Assembly (NCBI RefSeq): GCF_008033135.1
Contig: NZ_CP041335.1
Location: 1,555,925-1,619,924, forward strand
Source of the DNA: Chitinolyticbacter meiyuanensis
GTDB taxonomy: Bacteria; Pseudomonadota; Gammaproteobacteria; Burkholderiales; Chitinibacteraceae
Length of the DNA: 64,000 nucleotides
Direction of reading: 5' to 3'
Under the pieces are notes generated by a model. The model was given only the letters and a program-made list of their open reading frames with translations, had not been told where the DNA came from and ran no database searches. How positions within the stretch are numbered: the first letter of the stretch is position 1; each line of letters starts with the position of its first letter. Below, one piece after another: positions 40,262-48,317 of the stretch. Both the position numbers and the translations under genes were made by a program.

Positions 40262-41077
40262 TCAGGCGTGTGGGTCGGCGTAGCCGCTGTGGTCGCTGCC
40301 GGCAGGGGGCCGGCGCTCCGCCAGCGCGGCCAGATCCTGCTGCAGCCAGCTTTGCAGCTGGTGCTGCCACGGGCGGGATTGGTTGAGCCACGCGGCCTCG
40401 GCCGCGCGCAGGGTGTCGACGAACTCGGCGGCCGGTTCCCCGCCGCGCACCACGCGGCGAATGGCCTCGGCCTCCATCACCCGGCAGTGCTCGCGCACCG
40501 CTTCGGAGATTTCCAGAATGCGCCGCAGCTCGCCGGCCAGTAGCGGCAGCTGGTGCACTTCAAAGCGCTGCGGTGCCGGGCAATCCGCCGCCTGCCGCAG
40601 CACCTGCCAGGTAGCCAGGCGCCATGCCTGGTTGTGCGTGTGCTGGTCGCACACCCACCACACCACCCGTTGCAGGTTGCGCTGATCCGCGCTGCTCAGT
40701 TGCTCGCTATGCGGCGCCGGGGCGGCCTCGAAACGGCCGGTCTTGCGGATGGCGGGCAGCACCTCGCTGGTCACCCATTTCTTGAAGTGCTTGGCCTCGG
40801 GCTTGCGGCTGCCGAGGATCAGGCTGTACAGGCCTGATTCGTTGACGACGTTTATGGTCGGGTTGCCAGCGCTTCCGTGAATACCCTCGATTGAAACGAG
40901 GGCTTGTTCATCGTCGTCCAGTCGGCGCAATGCATCACTGGTATTGCCAATACCAAGCGCTGCGCAAACATCGGCGGCGACAAACCAAGGTTCGCCATCA
41001 CGCACGATCACGCGCAGTTTCTGGGAGGTGAAATTGAATTCGGCAGGTGTGGGTGTGCCGGTGCTGGAAGCAGCCAT
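40262..41077 (-). CDS. BRO-N domain phage antirepressor
   Basis: This is a 271-residue protein from the ATG at 41075-41077 with AGGAG upstream. The N-terminal BRO domain (about 10-110) shows LRVIVRDGEPWFVAADVCAALG, the NTSDALRRLDDDE stretch, NVVNESGLYSLILGSRKPEAK and WVTSEVLPAIRKTG (quoted in parts), all typical. The C-terminal 130 residues are helical and specific to the local family. BRO antirepressors antagonise phage repressors by protein contact. It has a long leader region upstream. Confidence 0.88.
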   Translation of the reverse strand: MAASSTGTPTPAEFNFTSQKLRVIVRDGEPWFVAADVCAALGIGNTSDALRRLDDDEQALVSIEGIHGSAGNPTINVVNESGLYSLILGSRKPEAKHFKKWVTSEVLPAIRKTGRFEAAPAPHSEQLSSADQRNLQRVVWWVCDQHTHNQAWRLATWQVLRQAADCPAPQRFEVHQLPLLAGELRRILEISEAVREHCRVMEAEAIRRVVRGGEPAAEFVDTLRAAEAAWLNQSRPWQHQLQSWLQQDLAALAERRPPAGSDHSGYADPHA

Positions 41078-41134
41078 GAGGAACGCTCCTGTTCGAGACT
41101 TGAGTTGCCTCGCCGGAAGCGTTTCTACGCGCAA

Positions 41135-41471
41135 CCGGTGAGGTGGCCGGGAGGTTAGAAACTCGGGAACAGCCGAGCGGACTTCTTCCCCTTTCGGGTG
41201 TTGTATCCGTCGCCCTCCCGGCCATTAAAACAGGATGCAGGACGAGCTCGTAGCAGGACGAGCCCATCGGCCGGGCGCAAAAAAGCCGCAATGCTCTCGG
41301 GTGCGGGTACCGCTGTTCCTTCGGAGTTTCTACGCTCCATCCCTCTCGGGACGCTTGGAGCATAGGCCGGGTTGCGGGTTGGGGTCAAGCGGCTATATTT
41401 ATTTGGAATGTGCAATGCTAAGCGGGCATAGACCTTTTACCCGGCACAATATTTTCTAGAGGGAATCATGT
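41135..41471. other. Leader/intergenic region between antirepressor and AT-rich cargo
   Basis: No secure gene is present. A minus-strand reading frame (41155-41415) encodes an Arg- and Pro-rich peptide ending GYNTRKGKKSARLFPSF, of unclear reality. The stretch has short repeats (TTTCTACGC near 41121 and 41330; GCAGGACGAGC near 41233 and 41254) and would form the 5' leader of the BRO mRNA. Base composition drops sharply to AT-rich from about 41390. AATATTTTCTAGA at 41448-41460 recurs at 59394-59406. Confidence 0.35.
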
Positions 41472-42344
41472 GTGGAATTGGTAATTTATCTTTTAACTTG
41501 GACTATCTCGTGTCTCTTAAAAATATTGGATGAGTTGAGACTTATGCTGTTTGATTTTCAAATATCTAGCTTCCAATTTATTATTACGCCAATAGCTACC
41601 TTGATTGGTGTTTGGCTTACTCTTAGAAGCAACAATCAAAGATTTTTTTACCAGCTAAAATTCGATGCGGGCCAAAAGAATTTAGATAGGAATGCAGCAT
41701 TGAAAAAAGATGTTTTCCTAAAATTTGTTGAGGCTGTGAGTGTATCGAATGGTGCTCTATTAGACATGCCGAAGCGAGTTAAGTTGGATGAGGGTGTGGA
41801 TTGCCGAATAGAGGAAATGTATGCCTCTGCATCTAAATTGTTTATTACTTCCGATCCTGAAACGGTTAAATTGATTTCGTTGTATGTAGGGAATTACATC
41901 TCGGCTGTACGCGAACTTCGCGTCGCGTGTGTGCCTGTGGTTAATGCTTTAGAGGAAATTGAAGTTGTGCTGGAGTTAAAAAAATCTCCAGAAGAGCAAA
42001 TGCGTAAGTTAAAAGAAATTCAAATAGAAAAAGGCGCAAATGAGCAGTTGACGATTGAAGGGGCAAAAGTGCTAAACGAGTTGTTTCAGAGGCAGCACCA
42101 ATTTGCTGTGGAATATGAAGGGAAGTTGTTGGGGTTGAAAAGTACGTATCAGCATAAAAAATTAGAATACGAGGTAAAAGTGGAAGATAAGTTAAATGCA
42201 TTGAATATTTTGGTTTTGAATCTGTTGGAGCGCGTTCGATCGGAGTTGGGTTTGCCTGGTGACCTCTCTCAAATTAGAGCATTGATGAACGATTCTGGGG
42301 TTTTTGTCGGCAAGGTGCACGATGCGGAAGTTGTAGCTCAGTAG
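41472..42344 (+). CDS. AT-rich membrane-anchored protein of unknown function
   Basis: This is a protein of up to 290 residues with codon use far more AT-rich than its neighbours, pointing to recent transfer. GTG 41472 or ATG 41544 could be the start. A hydrophobic N-terminus (about residues 2-20 and 30-50, FQFIITPIATLIGVWLTL) gives one or two membrane spans. A long helical cytoplasmic or periplasmic domain with Lys/Glu-rich coiled coil (about 165-240) follows. No family is recognised. The position in a prophage, upstream of a toxin-like gene, suggests exclusion, immunity or a defence role, but this is inference. Confidence 0.6.
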   Translation: MELVIYLLTWTISCLLKILDELRLMLFDFQISSFQFIITPIATLIGVWLTLRSNNQRFFYQLKFDAGQKNLDRNAALKKDVFLKFVEAVSVSNGALLDMPKRVKLDEGVDCRIEEMYASASKLFITSDPETVKLISLYVGNYISAVRELRVACVPVVNALEEIEVVLELKKSPEEQMRKLKEIQIEKGANEQLTIEGAKVLNELFQRQHQFAVEYEGKLLGLKSTYQHKKLEYEVKVEDKLNALNILVLNLLERVRSELGLPGDLSQIRALMNDSGVFVGKVHDAEVVAQ

Positions 42345-42379
42345 GTTGCTTAGTGATATGTATTGAAACAATTTAGCAT

Positions 42380-43309
42380 TTGGTATGGCAATCTTGTAAT
42401 TGCAGCGCCTGGGTGGAAATTCGTCTGGCGATATGCGTATTGTTGTTTATTGTAAATGGAGCTGTCTTGGAACCAAAATCCACTCAAAAAAGCGGTGCTA
42501 GCTTTTGGCAGAAGGCGCCTTCGAGCGTTACTGGGAAAACGAGCACCGAGCTTGCGCCTATGTCGACGGACAAGGGGCGTCAGCCGGAGAAGCTGAGCCC
42601 GATGCAAGGCTCGCCGGGCAAGACAACGACGGAGAGCCAACCGCTCACCACCATGCAGTCGCCGCCCAAGGTGGAAACGCCGAAGCTGAGCCCCATGCAA
42701 ACGGGGCCGACCACCAGCCAGCAACCGCAACTGGTGAAACCCAAGCCCACCATGCCCAGCTCGGTAAAGCCGTTTACTGAACTGGATGTGCACCCGCAAG
42801 TGCAGGAGCAGGGCTATCCGCTGGGCTTTTCCAGCATGAAGGATTTCCGCGACAAGACCCGCACCATTGCGGAGAACAACCGCGATGGCACGGTGATTGT
42901 GTCCGGCAGCTCGGTGACGGGATACAGCTTCAAAAAAGGCACGGCCTTCTCGTCAAAAAGCGATGTGGACGTAGGCGTGATGCTGCCGCGTGATTCACAG
43001 ACCTGGAATCAAGTGAACCAACACGACTTTCCTGGAAGAGGCACGACACAACAACGTGTGGAATGGCATCACCAGGATGGCATGGGCGGGCGCGAATCCG
43101 GCGTGAAGTTCTTTGATGGTGAAAGTGAGCCGGACCGATCCTATATCGTGCGGCCGCACACCCCGCCCCGGGAGCGCCGCACACCGCTGGATACAGATCG
43201 GCCAACGGTGAAGGAAAAAGCCTGGGCTGAAGAACGGCGCCAATCGAAGTCGAACTCCAAGCAGGGCGGTTACGGTGGCAGTGGTAGCACCAAGAAGAGA
43301 ACCTACTAG
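42380..43309 (+). CDS. Toxin-like protein with C-terminal nucleotidyltransferase-type domain
   Basis: The longest frame is 309 residues and starts at TTG 42380; the true start is uncertain because the first 30 codons lie in AT-rich DNA. Residues about 35-130 are Pro/Thr/Ser-rich with recurring short units (LSPMQ, LAPM, LTTMQ), like the linkers of polymorphic toxins. The C-terminal 170 residues contain VIVSGSSVTGYSFKKG then SKSDVDVGVML. This is the GS...DxD pattern of polymerase-beta-type nucleotidyltransferases. A terminator follows. It might be a cut-off toxin tip inserted in the prophage; no obvious immunity gene follows. Confidence 0.55.
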   Translation: MVWQSCNCSAWVEIRLAICVLLFIVNGAVLEPKSTQKSGASFWQKAPSSVTGKTSTELAPMSTDKGRQPEKLSPMQGSPGKTTTESQPLTTMQSPPKVETPKLSPMQTGPTTSQQPQLVKPKPTMPSSVKPFTELDVHPQVQEQGYPLGFSSMKDFRDKTRTIAENNRDGTVIVSGSSVTGYSFKKGTAFSSKSDVDVGVMLPRDSQTWNQVNQHDFPGRGTTQQRVEWHHQDGMGGRESGVKFFDGESEPDRSYIVRPHTPPRERRTPLDTDRPTVKEKAWAEERRQSKSNSKQGGYGGSGSTKKRTY

Positions 43310-43329
43310 GCTGGCCGCTAGCCTGAAGA

Positions 43330-43353
43330 AAACCGGGGTTTAAGCCCCGGTTT
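43330..43353. terminator. Terminator between toxin-like gene and dNMP kinase
   Basis: Arms AAACCGGGG and CCCCGGTTT have a 6-base loop, with A on the left and T on the right. It serves both converging genes; its right arm overlaps the end of the dNMP kinase gene. Confidence 0.75.
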
Positions 43354-44026
43354 CTATTTCAACTTGCACTTGCCGCACTCCGGCCAGCAGTGACTCCACC
43401 CGTTGCTGCAGTTCAGCGATGCTTGCGGTGTTCTCGATCACCTGATCCACCCGGGAAACCGGAATCGGCAGCTCGGTAACGTGCGCATCGCCCCTGCCGG
43501 TACCGGGCCGACGGATCTGCCAGAGCTGGCCGCCAAGCTGCCCGATGAAATCCACTTCGATCAACTGGTGCGGTGTGGGGTTGGTGCGCACATCGGTGAT
43601 GACGATGCGTGCGCCGGGCAGGGCATCGATCTGGGCCTGCATCTGGGCGAGCCAGTATTGGGGATCGTGGGCGCGGCGCCAGTCGCCCCAGCGCTGGGTG
43701 ATCCAGCGTGGGCTGCGTGGCAGCGTGAGCTGGTCTGCGCTGTAGGTGCCCATGGCGCGCTCGGCATAGGCCTCGGTGGTTTCCAGCCACCATGCGAGAA
43801 ATCCGCTTTCCGTGGCGTTGCTCAGCGCCAGGCCACGCAATGGAATTTCCTTCAACTTGCGATCCAACAATACAACGGTGGAGGTGCCCCAGGCGGTGGC
43901 TACTTCCACACGCAGGGCGTCGGCGAAGGCGAGCTTGGTATAGCCGTGCTGACGCACGAGGTGATCCGCGACCGTGTCTTTCCCGGCACCTTTGGCGCCG
44001 GTGAGTGCGATAGTGCTCAGGTTCAT
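43340..44026 (-). CDS. Phage-type deoxynucleoside monophosphate kinase
   Basis: This is a 228-residue P-loop kinase resembling T4-type dNMP kinases, which phosphorylate deoxynucleotides for phage DNA synthesis. Walker A is GAKGAGKDT at residues 10-18, followed by the LAFADALR motif typical of this family. The central helical region includes WITQRWGDWRRAHDPQYWL. The VITDVRTNP strand carries the later catalytic Asp/Arg. It is coupled by a 4-base overlap with the small membrane protein upstream, as part of a leftward run of phage genes. Confidence 0.85.
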   Translation of the reverse strand: MNLSTIALTGAKGAGKDTVADHLVRQHGYTKLAFADALRVEVATAWGTSTVVLLDRKLKEIPLRGLALSNATESGFLAWWLETTEAYAERAMGTYSADQLTLPRSPRWITQRWGDWRRAHDPQYWLAQMQAQIDALPGARIVITDVRTNPTPHQLIEVDFIGQLGGQLWQIRRPGTGRGDAHVTELPIPVSRVDQVIENTASIAELQQRVESLLAGVRQVQVEIETGA

Positions 44027-44316
44027 GGCGTTGTTCCTATTGAAGACGCGCCAGCGTTACCGGTGGGCTGTGTTTGGGGTTCAAGCTTTTGGCTCCGCTT
44101 CGCGGCGCGACCAACCCGGATCACCTCGTAGAGACATAGGCTGATGACCCAAAGGCCGAGCAAGGCGACGACGCCTAAGGCGCTGGAGAAGGCGTTGGCA
44201 TCGCGTGGCGGCATGGCGAGGAAGGCCCAGCGGGTGCCGAGCAGGGTGGTCAGTACAACGACTGCTGCGGCGAGCGCGAGCCCGGCCAGCTGGAGTGGGT
44301 AGTGATATTTATCCAT
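44023..44316 (-). CDS. Small two-helix phage membrane protein
   Basis: This is a 97-residue protein from the ATG at 44314-44316 with membrane helices at about 8-33 (LQLAGLALAAAVVVLTTLL) and 43-66 (LGVVALLGLWVISLCLYEVI), then a polar tail. It has no recognised family. Its stop overlaps the dNMP kinase start (ATGA), indicating coupled translation. It could serve superinfection exclusion or lysis-like functions, but nothing in the sequence decides. Confidence 0.6.
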   Translation of the reverse strand: MDKYHYPLQLAGLALAAAVVVLTTLLGTRWAFLAMPPRDANAFSSALGVVALLGLWVISLCLYEVIRVGRAAKRSQKLEPQTQPTGNAGASSIGTTP

Positions 44317-44510
44317 GGTGCACCGCATCAAAAATTTGCCTGAGGTAGCAAGCGATATGCCCAAGGGATGCTTTTGGGGGCGGTTTTGCACGCCGTTTGT
44401 CGCGTACGCCCGGCAGCTTGCCATTCGTCAAAAAACAAACATCGAATGTTTTTAGTAATCATTGTGAATGTATAAAGTCAGCATTCTTGACGAGCCCTAT
44501 GCGAGTTCCC

Positions 44511-44774
44511 ATGAACGCTCCAATCCGCTTTGCGCTTGGCTGCAGCTTTGATTTCGACCGCAATGGCGTGGCTTTCTACGCCACTCACAATGGCGAGGAG
44601 ATCCTGTGCCTGGTATCGGAAGAGGCGCTGCAGGAGCACTTTGGCGCCGATGGTGGCGCGCAAGCGTTCATCGATGCGTTTGAGTTCCATCGCATCGAGA
44701 TCGAGCGTGTGGCGGAGAAGCGGATCAGGAACGGCGATCAAGAGCCCATCATGCTGGTGAGCCGGGATTTCTGA
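44511..44774 (+). CDS. DUF1488 family protein
   Basis: This is an 87-residue soluble protein with the DUF1488 pattern: FDFDRNGVAFYATHNGEEILCLVSEEALQEHFG (read in parts) and the C-terminal FHRIEIERVAEKRIRNGD. Function of the family is unknown. ATG 44511 is used; ATG 44499 in frame is possible. It is the only rightward gene amid leftward phage genes here and is preceded by about 180 bases without a gene, enough for its own promoter. Confidence 0.75.
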   Translation: MNAPIRFALGCSFDFDRNGVAFYATHNGEEILCLVSEEALQEHFGADGGAQAFIDAFEFHRIEIERVAEKRIRNGDQEPIMLVSRDF

Positions 44775-44805
44775 TCTTGGCGTGCTCCGCCGGCACGGCT
44801 TGGCC

Positions 44806-45009
44806 TCATCGCCGCCCCCGTTGTTTGTCCTGATGCTCCCGCGTGGCTTTGCACGGCACGCAGATGCCGTATTCCAGGCGGTGCGGTTCCAGATCGTCGC
44901 CGCAGTCGATGCAATCGCTGCGGTACAGCTTGGTGGCGTTGCGCGCGTTGGCAATGGCGGCTTCGCGCTCCGCCTGCTCCAGCTCGCTGGCGCGGTCGTA
45001 TTGGTCCAT
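44806..45009 (-). CDS. DksA/TraR-type C4 zinc-finger protein
   Basis: This is a 67-residue protein with the zinc finger CIDCGDDLEPHRLEYG...CVPC, that is C-x2-C then C-x2-C, typical of the short phage TraR/DksA-like family. The N-terminal helix (ASELEQAEREAAIANAR) lacks the long coiled coil of DksA. TraR-like proteins bind the RNA polymerase secondary channel and alter promoter use. It is part of the leftward early phage set. Confidence 0.85.
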   Translation of the reverse strand: MDQYDRASELEQAEREAAIANARNATKLYRSDCIDCGDDLEPHRLEYGICVPCKATREHQDKQRGRR

Positions 45010-45021
45010 GGCGGTTCCTGA

Positions 45022-45228
45022 TCAGGCGGCGAGGCGCTCGGCCGGCGCGGGATAAGGCGTAGGGCGGACGGTGATGGTGCGGCGAACGTCGTACACCTTG
45101 CCCAGGCGGTCGCCCGCGGCGGGCGTGATCCGAAAGCCGCGCGCGAGGTAGGCCTGGGCCAGGCGCATGAACTGGGCGTCGTCGCCGGTATCGATCAGCG
45201 TGAGGTGCTCGGTGAAGGTGCGGATCAT
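45022..45228 (-). CDS. Small phage protein of unknown function
   Basis: This is a 68-residue protein beginning MIRTFTEHLTLIDTGDDAQF with a basic middle (ARGFRITPAAGDRLGKVYDVRRT). No membrane helix or motif is recognised. It lies 10 bases below the next upstream gene and 12 bases above the zinc-finger gene, in a compact leftward array, which supports its being real. Confidence 0.55.
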   Translation of the reverse strand: MIRTFTEHLTLIDTGDDAQFMRLAQAYLARGFRITPAAGDRLGKVYDVRRTITVRPTPYPAPAERLAA

Positions 45229-45238
45229 GCTGGCGCCC

Positions 45239-45598
45239 TCACGCTACGCGCCGCGCCGGCGGGCGCCGGTCCAGCTCATCGGTGAGCTGCTCCACCTGCT
45301 CGATGGCATCGCCGATCATGCCGCCGCATACCGTGGCGCCCAACACTTCCGCGCCGAGTTGCACGCGCGGCAGCGGCTGGCCAGCCGGCACCTGCAGCAC
45401 CAGGGTGACTTCCCGCGCGCCGCTGGCCGTGGCAGGTGGTTCCAGCCGCGCCTGATCCAGCTTGCTTTGCGCGTGGCGCAGGTGCTTGTCGATAAAGCTG
45501 CGGGTTTGCGCATCCGGCTCGCCAGCGGCGGCCAGATCCACGGCATGACTGAGGTCGCGCATTGCGTTGAGCAGCAGGGGTAACAGGGTAGGGCTCAT
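45239..45598 (-). CDS. Phage protein of unknown function
   Basis: This is a 119-residue soluble protein. The N-terminal part is helical (LLNAMRDLSHAVDLAAAG, FIDKHLRHAQSKLDQARL), the middle has a beta-like hydrophobic strand (EVTLVLQVPAGQPLP), and the C-terminus is again helical with a basic end. No family is recognised. It is the first gene of the leftward array, with its start about 170 bases from the rightward gene at 45773, so their promoters lie between them. Confidence 0.55.
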   Translation of the reverse strand: MSPTLLPLLLNAMRDLSHAVDLAAAGEPDAQTRSFIDKHLRHAQSKLDQARLEPPATASGAREVTLVLQVPAGQPLPRVQLGAEVLGATVCGGMIGDAIEQVEQLTDELDRRPPARRVA

Positions 45599-45772
45599 GG
45601 CGTGCTCCTGATGAGGGCGAAAAAAGACGCGCGGGCATCGCTGCCGGCGCGTCGAACGATTGGTACAGAATTTTCTCTTTTAAATCAGATGGGTAAAGCT
45701 TTGCTAAGGCAATGGAAATGCGGGTGGTATAGCTTGGGTGTGCAGTTCAAAACCATACGAAAGGAGCATGGC

Positions 45773-46180
45773 ATGGCTGGCACTCGCGTTGAGGTCACCT
45801 TCCCGGAGGGGAGTGATGGGTATCAGGTGATCGACAGCATCTACATGGCGCTGGGCGAACAGAAGGCAGACGTTGCGTGGGCGCTGTCCACGTCTGACGA
45901 TCCATCGCCAAAAGCGAAATTGGATACGGAATATCTGGACATCCCGCAGGATCACTTGGTGGCCGTGAGCAAAATTGCAGAGAACCCGTGGTTTTGGCAG
46001 TTCAGCTCCGAGGTGAACAACTATCTGGATGAAGACGGTAACGATTGCTTGCAGATCGATTACCACCTCGACCCAAGCTCAAAGGAAATTGCCCAGGTTG
46101 TGGCTTGGATCAAGAGCTTTAATCCGATCAAGGTCGACACCTTGGAAGAGGAAACCTACGACGAAGACGATATGGATTAG
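45773..46180 (+). CDS. Strongly acidic phage protein
   Basis: This is a 135-residue protein from ATG 45773, with AAGGAG 6 bases upstream. It is rich in Asp and Glu throughout and ends in the acidic tail LEEETYDEDDMD. Short segments (GSDGYQVIDSIYMALGE, NPWFWQFSSEVNNYL) look like a folded alpha/beta protein. No family is recognised. Very acidic small phage proteins can mimic DNA, so an anti-defence role is possible, but this rests only on charge. A terminator-containing repeat follows. Confidence 0.6.
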   Translation: MAGTRVEVTFPEGSDGYQVIDSIYMALGEQKADVAWALSTSDDPSPKAKLDTEYLDIPQDHLVAVSKIAENPWFWQFSSEVNNYLDEDGNDCLQIDYHLDPSSKEIAQVVAWIKSFNPIKVDTLEEETYDEDDMD

Positions 46181-46198
46181 CAGAACCGCTGCGATCGT

Positions 46199-46345
46199 CC
46201 AACAGCCCGCGCCGTGCGGGCTTTTTGTTGGACGCCCGAACCGGCTTCTGGGCGCTCGTTGGGGTAGGCCGACGATCGCGGCGGCAGCCGGTTCTTGGCC
46301 TCGCTGAAGGTTGAGCGATCGCCATCGGCACCGGTGGCCATGCGG
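46199..46345. repeat. Dispersed leader/terminator element, copy A
   Basis: This begins with a strong hairpin (AGCCCGC 46204-46210, GCGGGCT 46216-46222) followed by TTTTTG and an outer CCAAC/GTTGG pair. The sequence after it, with GCGGGCTTTTTGTTGGAC as its clearest block and later GGCCTCG, recurs in copy B at 48765-48915 with roughly two-thirds identity. It lies between phage genes and includes a terminator for the acidic-protein gene. Confidence 0.6.
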
Positions 46346-46451
46346 CCCGCACCTGTTTCGCGTTAGGGGGATTTGCGGGGTTGAGTCACATGGCCACCGC
46401 TGCGGGTGGCTAGGGTGTGGAACGATTGGAGCTTGTGAGGGAAGCCGATAA

Positions 46452-46490
46452 GATGTGTACACACATCGAACAGCGAAGAAATGATCTTCG
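46452..46490 (+). promoter_or_regulatory. Operator-like dyads upstream of the secreted-protein gene
   Basis: GATGTGT-AC-ACACATC (46452-46467) contains the perfect palindrome TGTGTACACA. CGAAGA-N5-TCTTCG (46474-46490) follows. They lie 23-60 bases before the ATG at 46513, where a promoter would be. Protein binding is inferred from symmetry only. Confidence 0.3.
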
Positions 46491-46512
46491 TGTTTAACAG
46501 GGGCAGGGGTAA

Positions 46513-47259
46513 ATGAAGAAGCATTGGATTGCGGCGCTCGCGGCCTTGGCAATTGTTGTGCCGATGATAGGGCATGCGAAGGCGAACGAAAAGTGTGAAA
46601 AGATAGCGGAATGGTTTTTTGATATACCCTTATCGAAAAGAGCGGTTGAGTTGTCTATATCAACAACGATAGATCAGGCTGTTCGGAGACTCTTGGCCAG
46701 CTCGGGGAATAACCCAGATTGGAAAGAAGGCGAGCCACATTGGGAACGGGCTTATGATTTATATGCGCCGGTGCTTGCGCAAGAAGCAATCCTTTCAGTA
46801 CGCGAAGCCATGAATATTGAGAAGGAGAGGTTCGCGGCTTTGATGGATGCTAGTCGCTGTAATAAGTATGCGGATCTTGTTAAAAACAACACAGGTTTGA
46901 TCGAGGTAAAAGAAGCTGATTATGCCGGTGCTATCGAGATGCTCAAGGAGTCGGAGGAAAAGAGCAGCTCAAAGACAAAAAGGATGGTTGAAGATTTAAA
47001 GCATCAAACTAAAATCGCAGAAATTGAACTTGTAGAGCGCAAAAGTAAAGGTGACATTTATGGGGGTATGAGCAAAGAAGAATATCAGGATTTTTGTAGG
47101 GATTTTGAGGGGTTTTCAGATAAATTATCAATAAATGACCTAGGGCATTTGGAAGAGGTTTTAACGGATCATCTTGGGGCCAAGCTTGGGAGGATTATTG
47201 AAGAGCAGATGCCGAAAGTGAATAAAATTATTGAAGAATTCAATCGTACTCAAGAATAA
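46513..47259 (+). CDS. Secreted helical protein of unknown function
   Basis: This is a 248-residue protein with a clear signal peptide (MKKHWIAALAALAIVVPMIGHAKA). The mature part is mainly helical, with charged stretches such as ESEEKSSSKTKRMVEDLKHQ and a C-terminal EEQMPKVNKIIEEF. There are few cysteines (two near EKCEKI and SRCNKY), which could form a disulfide. Codon use is more AT-rich than the surrounding phage genes, suggesting cargo. No family is recognised with confidence; it faintly resembles DUF2059-type periplasmic proteins. Confidence 0.6.
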   Translation: MKKHWIAALAALAIVVPMIGHAKANEKCEKIAEWFFDIPLSKRAVELSISTTIDQAVRRLLASSGNNPDWKEGEPHWERAYDLYAPVLAQEAILSVREAMNIEKERFAALMDASRCNKYADLVKNNTGLIEVKEADYAGAIEMLKESEEKSSSKTKRMVEDLKHQTKIAEIELVERKSKGDIYGGMSKEEYQDFCRDFEGFSDKLSINDLGHLEEVLTDHLGAKLGRIIEEQMPKVNKIIEEFNRTQE

Positions 47260-47274
47260 TAATCTGCCAAATCC

Positions 47275-47550
47275 ATGCCCTGCGTGAGTACCCGGTTTAT
47301 CCCGGTCTTTTCTTCTGATACCCCGGAAGCTGCAATCAGCTACTTGGCAATTGCGGCTGGCAGCTTTCTGCTCATGCTGCTGGTGCTGAATGTGCATCCG
47401 CTCAAGCTGCCCGCCAATCCGCTGCGTTGGTATTGGTTCCTGCTGCACCGGGCTGCTTCTGAGGCTGAATCCTTCTTCATCCTGGTGCTCGGGCTGTGCG
47501 TGGTTTCAGTGTGCTGCCTGGTTACTGGCCTTGTGATCTTGCTGGCTTAG
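47275..47550 (+). CDS. Small two-helix membrane protein
   Basis: This ORF encodes 91 residues with two strongly hydrophobic segments at about 20-40 (ISYLAIAAGSFLLMLLVLNV) and 66-90 (FFILVLGLCVVSVCCLVTGL). It follows the secreted-protein gene by 15 bases. No family is recognised. It could be an accessory to its neighbour or an independent phage membrane peptide. Confidence 0.45.
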   Translation: MPCVSTRFIPVFSSDTPEAAISYLAIAAGSFLLMLLVLNVHPLKLPANPLRWYWFLLHRAASEAESFFILVLGLCVVSVCCLVTGLVILLA

Positions 47551-47560
47551 TGAGGCTGCC

Positions 47561-48001
47561 GTGCGGCCGCCCAAACTGATCCAGCCCTATGTGGTGTCAT
47601 TCGCTGCACAAATCGTCGGCGCTGGGGCTGCATTGCGATATTTGCCTTGCGCTCCGCTCCAGGGCGCGCTGCAAAACGAGCGCTTCGCGGTGGTTGATGC
47701 ACAGGTTCGTCAGCATGGCGGGCGTGCTCAGTATGGCTGGGCCATTTGGGAGCGCCCCGGTGTCTACATCGAGGCCGAATTCCATGCGGTGTGGTGTAAC
47801 TCTGCTGGCCAGTGGATCGATATTGCACCGCGTGCCATGCAGGGGCCGCCCATCCTGTTCCTTCCCGATCCATGCCGCACGTACCAAGGCCGGCAGGTAA
47901 ACAATGTGCGCAAAGTGCTCACTCGAGATGAAGATGTCGAGCAGCTCTTCGCGGTGCTGGACCGCATGTTCATGCTCGCCAACGAAGCAGAGCTCAACTA
48001 A
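47561..48001 (+). CDS. Conserved-type hypothetical protein, perhaps truncated
   Basis: This is a 146-residue protein from GTG 47561. The segments QYGWAIWERPGVYIEAEFHAVW and ILFLPDPCRTYQGRQVNNVR (each read in parts) look like a conserved alpha/beta family found in proteobacteria, whose function I cannot name. After its TAA the same frame continues for 40 codons of coding-like sequence to a TGA at 48122-48124 (KVPPEWLALERNRQTLIQKI). The stop at 47999 may therefore be a nonsense mutation that shortened a protein of about 187 residues. Confidence 0.6.
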   Translation: MRPPKLIQPYVVSFAAQIVGAGAALRYLPCAPLQGALQNERFAVVDAQVRQHGGRAQYGWAIWERPGVYIEAEFHAVWCNSAGQWIDIAPRAMQGPPILFLPDPCRTYQGRQVNNVRKVLTRDEDVEQLFAVLDRMFMLANEAELN

Positions 48002-48317
48002 CAAGGGCATATCAAAGTGCCCCCCGAGTGGTTGGCCTTGGAGCGTAATCGTCAGACCCTGATTCAAAAGATCGGCAATCGTTATGGGCCGCTGGAGCCC
48101 GAAGCATTCGGCACTACCGAGTGACTGGTTCTTTACGATGTAAAGGGTCACATCCAGGTGAATTGGCATAGTCGTTTGGCAACAAGGCCAGGCCAATAGC
48201 GCCCGGTATATGATGAATGGGTGCCCCAGTGCTGTAGGAGCAGCGCTGGGGCGAGCCAACTACGTCTTAACCTTTGATTGGAGCCCAAGACATGATTGAC
48301 AACACGATGGTGGCGGC
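48002..48317. other. Non-coding stretch with strong stem-loop
   Basis: The first 120 bases are the in-frame continuation described for the preceding gene. Further on, a 12-base-pair stem (48223-48234 with 48241-48252, one G-T pair, 6-base loop) stands out and has no T-run, so it is not a plain terminator. A 9-codon ORF at 48292-48321 overlaps the ATG of the next gene. Confidence 0.4.

Noticed and set aside
47597..48259. Leftward frame of 220 codons
   Set aside because: It overlaps the better rightward gene at 47561 and shows no motif, signal peptide or ribosome binding site.
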